From: Geobacter sp.
Lineage (GTDB): Bacteria; Desulfobacterota; Desulfuromonadia; Geobacterales; DSM-12255
Length of the DNA stretch: 5,981 nt
Assembly: GCA_012026855.1 (NCBI GenBank)
Contig: VEOV01000275.1
Span: 1 to 5,981 of the forward strand
Reading direction: 5' to 3'
Part shown: one piece after another, positions 1-5,097 of the stretch
How the letters are laid out: every line of letters begins with the position of its first letter
How positions within the stretch are numbered: position 1 is the first letter of the stretch
Made by a program: the position numbers and the translations under genes
The notes under the pieces: generated by a model
Told to the model about the DNA's origin: nothing
Database searches by the model: none
Seen by the model: only the letters and a program-made list of their open reading frames with translations

Positions 1-1117
1 TCGCTATACCCTCTGGTTTCAGCTGCTTAGCGTCGGTACGGCGGCCTATTTCATCCTCTGCCGCGGCTGGCGTGATACCCTGAAACTGGTTGCCTGCGCC
101 TTCCTGCTCTATGAGGCTTGCCGGCAGATACGGCTGGTGGAGCTGTTCAGTGTGGTCGCCGCCCCCTGTTTTGCCCTGCTGCTGCTTCGCCTTGGTATGT
201 TTTTGCCGGAGATACCGCAGAAACTGAGGACTCCTGCGGTACTGCTGCTCTCGGTGGCGATCTTGTTGCCGGTGCCTTTCAGTGTGCTCAATTCCCCGGT
301 CTACGCCTTCGGCATCGGCCAGAAGGAGGGGGCCTTCCCGGAAGGGGCGATCCGTTTCATGGAACAGCGGGGGATCAAGGGGAAGATCTTTAACAGCTAT
401 GCCTTTGGCGGCTATCTTATCTGGCGGGCAAAGGACCGGCCCGTATTCATCGATGGCAGATACCGCAGGGTCTATACTCCTGCCGAGTACGGCGAATACA
501 AGGGTATGATCGAAACCGCCGATGCCTGGCAGAAGGGTGAGGCTAAATACGGTTTCGACTACGCCCTGATTGAATACGATCTCCTGAGTCAGCGCTTTCC
601 GGCCCATCTGCTGACAAATCCGCACTGGGCGCTGGTCTATTGGGACAATTACTCGCTCCTGTTTGTCAAGCGGACCCCGGAGCGGGAGCAGCTGATCAGG
701 GAGCATGAATACAAGGTTGCCCGGCCGACGTTCCTCGATCTTAGCTATCTTGACCAGTATGGCCAGAAGGGGGGGCTTAGCACGGCTCTGGAAGGTCTTG
801 ACCGGGAAGTGGCGCTCAATCCGGACAACCAGTTCGTGCTACTGGCAAGGGTTTATCTTCGCTATCAGTTGGGCAAGCTTTATCAGCAGCAGATCAGGGC
901 CGATCTGGAGCGGGCCTTGGTCATGAAGCCGGATTTTGCCATGAAGCACTCTGCCTATGCCATGATCCTTGCGGCCGATGGTGAACAGGAACGGGCAAAA
1001 AAAGAGCTCTTTGCCGCACTGAAACTGAATCCGCTGGATGAGGCTGCCCATGCCCTGGCCAAGAGCATGGGGATCAAGGTCACCATTCCGAAAGGGGCGA
1101 TTGCCGGGCATCCCTGA
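1..1117 (+). CDS. Membrane protein with C-terminal TPR-like repeats (5' end cut off)
   Basis: The reading frame is already open at base 2 and runs 371 codons to a TGA at 1115-1117, so the start lies outside the window. A GTG at 137 is in frame but sits inside hydrophobic sequence and is probably not the start. Counting visible residues from base 2, membrane-like stretches lie near 5-20, 27-39, 46-67 and 79-96. A soluble, probably extracytoplasmic domain follows, containing NSYAFGGYLIWR (131-142) and PVFIDGRYRRVY shortly after. This pattern (a Gly-Gly-Tyr-Leu-Ile-Trp segment, then Phe-Ile-Asp-Gly-Arg) recurs, as I recall, in large multi-membrane-span proteins resembling GT-C glycosyltransferases. 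Residues about 258-345 look like degenerate TPR helices (VALNPDNQ, VMKPDFA and LKLNPLDEAA are typical repeat boundaries). The role is unknown; an envelope glycan or polymer function is only a guess. The permease gene starts 18 bases downstream, suggesting cotranscription. Confidence 0.8.
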   Translation, partial: RYTLWFQLLSVGTAAYFILCRGWRDTLKLVACAFLLYEACRQIRLVELFSVVAAPCFALLLLRLGMFLPEIPQKLRTPAVLLLSVAILLPVPFSVLNSPVYAFGIGQKEGAFPEGAIRFMEQRGIKGKIFNSYAFGGYLIWRAKDRPVFIDGRYRRVYTPAEYGEYKGMIETADAWQKGEAKYGFDYALIEYDLLSQRFPAHLLTNPHWALVYWDNYSLLFVKRTPEREQLIREHEYKVARPTFLDLSYLDQYGQKGGLSTALEGLDREVALNPDNQFVLLARVYLRYQLGKLYQQQIRADLERALVMKPDFAMKHSAYAMILAADGEQERAKKELFAALKLNPLDEAAHALAKSMGIKVTIPKGAIAGHP

Positions 1118-1135
1118 TTGCCGGCTACATGTTCT

Positions 1136-1969
1136 ATGCTGCTTACTGAAATTTTCACATACGGCTTCATGCAGCGGGCGCTGCTCTCAGGACTCCTGGT
1201 GGGGATACTCTGTGCCGTGCTCGGGGTGTTCCTGGTGCTGCGCCGTTTGTCGCTCATCGGCGACGGCCTCTCCCACGTCACCTTCGGCAGCGTTGCCCTG
1301 GCGCTGGCGCTACACACCAAACCGCTCTATGTCACGGTTGCCGCTCTGCCGGCGGTGTTGCTCTCTTCTCTGGGAATTCTCAGGTTGACCGACAGGATGA
1401 AGATCTATGGCGATGCTGCCATCGGCATTGTCTCGGCAGCAGGGATAGCCGGCGGGGTCGTGCTGGCAGCGGTTTCCGGCGGGTTCAACGTGGATCTGTT
1501 CAGCTACCTGTTCGGCAACATCCTTGCCATCAGCCGCGGTGAGGTGCTGCTGGCCGTGGTGCTGTTCATCCTGGTGATCGGCGTGGTGATCTGTTTTTAT
1601 CAGCAGCTGTTCGCCATTACCTTCGACGAGGAGCTGGCCAGGAGCAGCGGCATAAAAGTGGAGCGGATCAACGCTCTGCTGGCACTGTTGACTGCCCTTA
1701 CGGTCGTGCTGGCAATGAAGGTGGTCGGCATCATGCTGGTGTCAGCCCTGCTGATCATTCCGCCGGTGACCGCACTGCAGATCTCCCGCGGCTTCAGGAC
1801 CACACTTGTTGCTGCCGGGGCGATTTCGGCGCTGTCGGTTGCCGGAGGGATAATCGTCTCCTTTGTGCTGAATCTGCCGACCGGGGCGTTGATCGTACTG
1901 CTCAACATCTTCCTGCTGCTGCTGGCAATATCCTGGCGAAAGCTGAGCTCTACCGGGTCTGCCCCCTGA
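1136..1969 (+). CDS. ABC-3 family metal transporter permease (ZnuB/MntB type)
   Basis: This is a 277-residue, very hydrophobic protein with about eight predicted membrane segments, the usual length for the integral-membrane subunit of zinc/manganese/iron ABC importers. Family hallmarks are visible: TYGFMQRALLSGLLVG at the N-terminus, LRRLSLIGDGLSHVTFG after the first span, DLFSYLFGNIL mid-protein, a cytoplasmic DEELARSSGIKV loop likely to contact the ATPase, VGIMLVSALLIIPPVTA, and LPTGALIVLL near the end. It would form the membrane channel and needs an ATPase (ZnuC-like) and a binding protein (ZnuA-like), neither of which is in the window. The metal cannot be told from the permease. I chose ATG 1136 because translation from it begins with the family-like N-terminus; an in-frame TTG at 1118, abutting the upstream stop, would add six residues. 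Neither start has a clear Shine-Dalgarno, so coupling to the upstream gene is likely. The 3' end overlaps the convergent gene by 20 bases. Confidence 0.93.
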   Translation: MLLTEIFTYGFMQRALLSGLLVGILCAVLGVFLVLRRLSLIGDGLSHVTFGSVALALALHTKPLYVTVAALPAVLLSSLGILRLTDRMKIYGDAAIGIVSAAGIAGGVVLAAVSGGFNVDLFSYLFGNILAISRGEVLLAVVLFILVIGVVICFYQQLFAITFDEELARSSGIKVERINALLALLTALTVVLAMKVVGIMLVSALLIIPPVTALQISRGFRTTLVAAGAISALSVAGGIIVSFVLNLPTGALIVLLNIFLLLLAISWRKLSSTGSAP

Positions 1970-3782
1970 TATACTGCACCAGTTCTGCCGCAACTTCACA
2001 CCGGCCGAAGGGGGCGATGATGTAAAAGCCCTTTACCTTGCCTTTGACGCCATCGATCAACTCCTTTGCGATCTTCAGCCCCTCCATCGCCCCTGCTTCC
2101 TTTTCTTTGCCCTGCATTCTTTTTCTTATCTCTTCCGGGATGACAATGCCCGGCACTTCGTTGTGCAGGTATTCGCAGTTGCGCGCACCGATCAGGGGCA
2201 TGATCCCCAGCAGTATCGGGATGCCTGTCCTGGCGGATTCAGCGGCGGTCCAGAGAGCCCTTGCAATGTCGTAAACCGGCTGGGTCTGGGCAAACATGGC
2301 CCCGGAGGCGATCTTCTTGTCAAACCTTTCCCCTTGCACTTCAGGCTTGGGTGAGTTGGGGTTCAGGGCGCAGCCGATGGTGAAGCCTGTGCCGGTGCCG
2401 ATAGCCTGGCCAATGGCGTTGACGCCGCTGTTCATGTCAGCCAGCAGCTTGATCAGGCCGAAGGAGTTCAGGTCAAAGACCGAAGAAGAGCCGGTCTGGT
2501 CGCCAAGCCTGGCCGGATCGCCGGTTACGGCAAGGATGGAGCGGATTCCCAGCAGATAAGCCCCCATCAAATCGGATTGGAGGCCGAGCAGGTTCCGGTC
2601 CCGGCAGGTGACATGGACAATGACATCGATGCCGGCCTCCTGAATGACCCTGTGGGCCAGGGCCATATTCCCCATTCTGACCCGTGCTAACGGATTCTCC
2701 GCCAGATTGATGGCGTCGGCACCGGCCTCTTTGAGCAGTCTGGCGCCAGTGATTACCTTTGTGCAGTCGAGCCCTTTGGGCGGATCCAGTTCAACGGTGA
2801 CCACCGGCCGCTCGCCCCAGGGTGCCAGAAAGCCGCTGGGCGCAGCAGCTGGCGCTGGCCTGTCCGCTATTGCCGGCGAAGCAGAGTGGAAGGTCCTGGC
2901 GCCGGGACTTACCCCTGCTAGGCGGGCGGCAAGCTGGCGGATATGCTCCGGCGTCGTGCCGCAGCAGCCGCCGATTACTGAAGCGCCTGCCGCTGCCATC
3001 TCCACCCCTTTTTCGGCAAAGTATTCGGGGGTAGTGCGATAAATGTAACGTCCGTCGATATATTCGGGGAAGCCCGAGTTGGCAAAGGCTGCCATTGGCA
3101 GTTCACTGGCCGCAGACATCTGCTGCAGGGCAAGAATTATCTCCCTCGGGCCGGCTGCGCAGTTGGCGCCGATCAGATCAACCCCTGCCAGGGTCAGACG
3201 TCGGGCCGCTTCTGCAGGGGTGCACCCCCCGGCAGAGCGCTCCCCCTCAAGAAATGCCATGCTGGCGATTACCGGCAGACCGGTTTCTTTTGCGGCGGCA
3301 ACAGCATTGAGCAGCTGCTCTATGTCCGGAAATGTCTCGAAGAGCAGGAGATCAGCACCCCCCTCTGCCAGGGCAAGGGTCTGCTCACGGAAAATGGCCG
3401 TCATTTCAGGGGCTGAAAGTTCCCGCTCTTCACCCTTTATTCTGGCAAGGGGGCCGACTGAACCGGCAATAAACAGGTCGACGAGACCGGATTCAGCAGC
3501 GGCCTTGCGTGCAATCTGCACCCCTTTTATGTTGATTTCGGCGACTTTCCTCTCCAGACCGATCGGGGCAAGCTTCGTACGGTTGGCGCCGAAAGTGTTG
3601 GTCTCGATCAGTCTCGCTCCAGCGGCCAGATACTCCCGGTGCAGCTCTGCGACAACCGCCGGGCGGACAAGGTTGAGGTGCTCCAGGTTGGCATCAAAGC
3701 CGATTCCCTTGCTGTAGAGCATTGTGCCGATTGCTCCGTCAGCAATGAGCACCCGATTGTTTATGGCTTCTGAAAAACGCAA
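1950..3782 (-). CDS. yitJ: Bifunctional homocysteine S-methyltransferase / 5,10-methylenetetrahydrofolate reductase
   Basis: From the TTG at 3782 this is 610 residues, matching the roughly 610-residue YitJ-type fusion. The N-terminal half (about 1-290) is a homocysteine S-methyltransferase barrel: DGAIGTML at 15-22, then zinc-ligand cysteines in GANC (C208) and GGCCGTTPEHI (C273, C274). These numbers nearly equal the zinc cysteines of Thermotoga MetH as I recall them (207, 272, 273). A Pro/Ala-rich linker (about 301-316) leads to a MetF-type FAD reductase barrel (about 325-605) with VELDPPKG (E331, equivalent to E. coli MetF Glu28), VTGDPARLGDQ (D422) and FAQTQPVYD (Q501). Expected chemistry: reduction of methylene-THF to methyl-THF and methyl transfer to homocysteine, making methionine in the cytoplasm. 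No cobalamin-binding, folate-binding or activation module is attached. The frame extends to ATG codons at 3824 and 3821, but those lack a ribosome binding site. It is convergent with the permease and divergent from the regulator gene. Confidence 0.94.
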   Translation of the reverse strand: MRFSEAINNRVLIADGAIGTMLYSKGIGFDANLEHLNLVRPAVVAELHREYLAAGARLIETNTFGANRTKLAPIGLERKVAEINIKGVQIARKAAAESGLVDLFIAGSVGPLARIKGEERELSAPEMTAIFREQTLALAEGGADLLLFETFPDIEQLLNAVAAAKETGLPVIASMAFLEGERSAGGCTPAEAARRLTLAGVDLIGANCAAGPREIILALQQMSAASELPMAAFANSGFPEYIDGRYIYRTTPEYFAEKGVEMAAAGASVIGGCCGTTPEHIRQLAARLAGVSPGARTFHSASPAIADRPAPAAAPSGFLAPWGERPVVTVELDPPKGLDCTKVITGARLLKEAGADAINLAENPLARVRMGNMALAHRVIQEAGIDVIVHVTCRDRNLLGLQSDLMGAYLLGIRSILAVTGDPARLGDQTGSSSVFDLNSFGLIKLLADMNSGVNAIGQAIGTGTGFTIGCALNPNSPKPEVQGERFDKKIASGAMFAQTQPVYDIARALWTAAESARTGIPILLGIMPLIGARNCEYLHNEVPGIVIPEEIRKRMQGKEKEAGAMEGLKIAKELIDGVKGKVKGFYIIAPFGRCEVAAELVQYIRGQTR

Positions 3783-3787
3783 AGATA

Positions 3788-3795
3788 CCCCCTCT
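3788..3795 (-). promoter_or_regulatory. Ribosome binding site deciding the TTG start of the fusion enzyme
   Basis: On the minus strand AGAGGGGG lies five bases before the TTG at 3782-3780, with its GAGG core eight bases away, an ideal Shine-Dalgarno arrangement. The upstream ATG pair (3824-3819) is preceded by GTTGTCCCGCTTTAA, which has no purine-rich site. This favours TTG and removes 14 residues (MMFSRYAQATEGVS) that do not resemble the start of this family. Confidence 0.75.
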
Positions 3796-3839
3796 GTTGC
3801 CTGTGCGTATCTGCTAAACATCATTTAAAGCGGGACAAC

Positions 3840-3845
3840 TGTCAA
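3840..3845 (-). promoter_or_regulatory. Possible -35 element for the fusion enzyme gene
   Basis: A perfect TTGACA is present on the minus strand, 58 bases before the proposed TTG start. No good -10 box is found at the right distance: the hexamers 17-18 bases on are GATGTT and ATGTTT, about half-matches or worse. If this is a real promoter, transcription would begin near or downstream of the ATG pair at 3824, which again fits the TTG start. No SAM, cobalamin or other riboswitch motif that I know is recognisable upstream. Confidence 0.3.
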
Positions 3846-3856
3846 GTCTGATGTTT

Positions 3857-3872
3857 TGGCGGTGGTTGTGCT
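3857..3872 (+). promoter_or_regulatory. Weak sigma-54 (-24/-12) promoter-like sequence
   Basis: TGGCGGTGGTTGTGCT keeps the invariant GG and GC dinucleotides ten bases apart and matches the TGGC and TGC(T) parts of the consensus TGGCACG-N4-TTGC(A/T), but misses the central ACG and the first T of TTGC. It points toward the receiver-PilZ gene about 180 bases downstream. The partial match and the long leader it would imply make this tentative. Confidence 0.2.
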
Positions 3873-3959
3873 CAGTGGTTGTCGGATATTATGCGTCGTT
3901 AATACTATGGACTTTTGGTCGATTTATAGGTATTTTTTAAGGCTCTCAGGGTCAGGATA

Positions 3960-3989
3960 AACAGCAGATGACAAGAGCGGCCTGCTGTT
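3960..3989. repeat. 8-bp inverted repeat, possible RNA hairpin or operator
   Basis: AACAGCAG (3960-3967) and CTGCTGTT (3982-3989) are perfect reverse complements separated by 14 bases. A second pairing, GACAA (3970-3974) with TTGTC (3988-3992), overlaps it and would be mutually exclusive. No T-run follows, so it is not an intrinsic terminator. It sits about 65 bases before the receiver-PilZ start and could be a protein-binding dyad or a leader structure; chance cannot be excluded. Confidence 0.3.
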
Positions 3990-4042
3990 GTCTGTCCGTA
4001 AGTCACCGGTTCTGAATCGCTTGGACTGTAATTAATTGCATT

Positions 4043-4046
4043 GGAG
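4043..4046 (+). promoter_or_regulatory. Ribosome binding site of the receiver-PilZ gene
   Basis: GGAG lies seven bases before the ATG at 4054, choosing that ATG over the in-frame TTG at 4036 (which would place the site inside the gene) and over the ATG at 4060 (13 bases away, too far for the usual spacing). Confidence 0.75.
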
Positions 4047-4053
4047 ACTTATT

Positions 4054-4788
4054 ATGTTTATGAAAAAAATACTGCTTGTCGATGATGTTAAGCTCCTGAT
4101 TGAAATCCAGAAAAAATTTCTGGCCTCTTCATCGGTACAGATTATTACCGCCAGTGATGGCGCCGAGGCTCTTGAGAAGGTGCGGCGCGAACTCCCCGAC
4201 CTGATTGTCATGGACAAGTACATGCCGGTGATGAACGGGTTGGACTGCTGCAAGGCTATCAAGGCGGATCCGGCCATTGCACACATACCTGTCATCATGG
4301 CATCAAATGCCACCAGCGAAGAGGACATGCAGGAGTATCAGCTTGCCGGCTGTTCCGAGGTCCTCAGCAAACCACTGGAAGCCAAACTGTTTCTCAATGC
4401 CGTTAAAAAGTATATCCCGGAAATTGAAAGGCGAGGGGGCAGAATTCCCGTTGATTTTCAGATGAAAATTCTGGCCAATGGGCTCAGCTATGAGGCCACC
4501 ATGGAAAATCTCAGTCTCAACGGTGTTTTCGCCATTACCGGGATCAATGCCGAGATCAACGATGTGCTCAAGTTTACCTTCAAGCTGCCGGAGTCAGATA
4601 TTCCGATGGAGGTGAAAGGCAGGGTTGTCTGGCACCGGAATTCGGGTGGAGCCCATGGCTTTGGGGTCGAATTCATGGAGGTTGTCGGGCAGGGGGTTTC
4701 GCTGCTCAGGATCAACGAACTGAAAGCGTTCATCTCCGCAAAACTCGCCGCAGTCAAGCAGCAGCTCCCCGATGGAGAGCATGGTTAA
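4054..4788 (+). CDS. Response regulator with receiver and PilZ domains
   Basis: This 244-residue cytoplasmic protein has two domains. The N-terminal receiver (about 3-121) has every key residue: acidic pocket D10/D11 in ILLVDD, phospho-acceptor D54 in DLIVMDKYMP, S84 in IMASNA, and K106 in LSKPL. Phosphorylation by a histidine kinase is therefore expected. The C-terminal part (about 125-235) is a PilZ domain with the two c-di-GMP signatures: R126xxxR130 in RRGGR and N152xSxxG157 in ENLSLNG, followed by beta-strand sequence ending in GVEFMEV. It should act as an output that joins two-component phosphorylation to c-di-GMP level; motility, pili, exopolysaccharide or biofilm are typical PilZ targets, but nothing here identifies one. 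No kinase or diguanylate cyclase is adjacent, so it is an orphan as seen. It has no DNA-binding domain. The next gene, rho, has its own promoter. Confidence 0.93.
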   Translation: MFMKKILLVDDVKLLIEIQKKFLASSSVQIITASDGAEALEKVRRELPDLIVMDKYMPVMNGLDCCKAIKADPAIAHIPVIMASNATSEEDMQEYQLAGCSEVLSKPLEAKLFLNAVKKYIPEIERRGGRIPVDFQMKILANGLSYEATMENLSLNGVFAITGINAEINDVLKFTFKLPESDIPMEVKGRVVWHRNSGGAHGFGVEFMEVVGQGVSLLRINELKAFISAKLAAVKQQLPDGEHG

Positions 4789-4795
4789 CTGAACA

Positions 4796-4845
4796 GGTTG
4801 CCCGCGCACATGGCAGCCGGCTGCCCGGCTGTACGAACCTTTTCT
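4796..4845 (+). terminator. Possible weak intrinsic terminator after the receiver-PilZ gene, with a competing hairpin
   Basis: Beginning 26 bases after the stop codon, CAGCCGG (4814-4820) pairs perfectly with CCGGCTG (4825-4831) around a CTGC loop. The T-rich stretch CCTTTTCT (4838-4845) starts only about seven bases after the stem, further than in a classic terminator. Upstream, GGTTGCC (4796-4802) can pair with GGCAGCC (4812-4818, one G-T pair), which would block the terminator stem. GGCAGCCGGCTGCC (4812-4825) is also a perfect 14-base palindrome. Confidence 0.45.
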
Positions 4846-4884
4846 CCGATAAGATGGCCAACACGACAGTAAAGATTATTTTCA

Positions 4885-4914
4885 TTGACAAACCGTTCCA
4901 GTGGAAGCTATAAA
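4885..4914 (+). promoter_or_regulatory. Sigma-70 promoter of rho
   Basis: A perfect -35 TTGACA (4885-4890) and a five-of-six -10 TATAAA (4909-4914) are separated by 18 bases in locally AT-rich DNA. Transcription would start near 4921, giving a leader of about 177 bases before the rho ATG. This is the best promoter in the window. Confidence 0.75.
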
Positions 4915-4920
4915 ATTGTA

Positions 4921-5097
4921 AATAGAATTACCCTCGCAAAAATTCCGCAAATTAACTTAAGCAGGCAACCTCCGACGAGTAGGAATCCCATAAAGCAGGC
5001 CACTCACTTAACTCAACACAGAATCGCCGCCAAAAAGAATTTCAGACAGATTTTTTGTCGATAAATCATCATGGATTGCATAGTAACAGGAGCAGAG
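4921..5097 (+). promoter_or_regulatory. Long C-rich 5' leader of rho, possible autoregulatory (rut-like) region
   Basis: Between the predicted start of transcription and the rho ATG lie about 177 bases without a convincing gene. The segment about 4991-5035 is rich in C and A and poor in G (roughly 18 C to 7 G), with pyrimidine-C steps scattered along it and little strong secondary structure, which is how Rho-loading sites look. In E. coli rho is controlled by Rho-dependent attenuation in its own leader. I see no clear leader peptide. An in-frame ATG at 5071 would add nine residues to Rho but has no ribosome binding site. Confidence 0.4.

Larger units (their letters stand above)
3846..4042. 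other. Divergent intergenic region, no gene seen
   Basis: This lies between the fusion enzyme (- strand) and the receiver-PilZ gene (+ strand). No coding sequence with a start and ribosome binding site is visible. The region is more AT-rich than its flanks and contains a TATTAT hexamer at 3887-3892 (+ strand) lacking a good -35 partner at normal spacing, a sigma-54-like GG-N10-GC element at 3857-3872, and a hairpin at 3960-3989. Promoters for both flanking genes presumably lie here, but none is convincing by eye. Confidence 0.5.

Noticed and set aside
118..393. 91-codon + strand frame inside the membrane protein gene
   Set aside because: It is a shifted frame over the hydrophobic and following domain of the real protein, so it is a shadow and not evidence of a frameshift.
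955..1320. 121-codon open frame on the - strand across the junction of the first two genes
   Set aside because: Both + strand genes here are well supported, and this antisense frame has no recognisable domain or ribosome binding site.
3079..3717. 212-codon open frame on the + strand
   Set aside because: It lies antisense inside the conserved homocysteine methyltransferase domain, has an Arg/Ser/Ala-rich composition typical of a shadow frame in GC-rich DNA, and resembles no family I know.
3825..4053. Riboswitch (SAM, cobalamin, folate or c-di-GMP) upstream of the fusion enzyme or the PilZ gene
   Set aside because: I looked on both strands for the conserved cores of these classes and found none. 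A covariance-model search could settle this.
5071..5097. Upstream in-frame ATG adding nine residues (MDCIVTGAE) to Rho
   Set aside because: It has no Shine-Dalgarno, whereas the ATG at 5098 has AGGAG at five bases and gives the usual Rho N-terminus.
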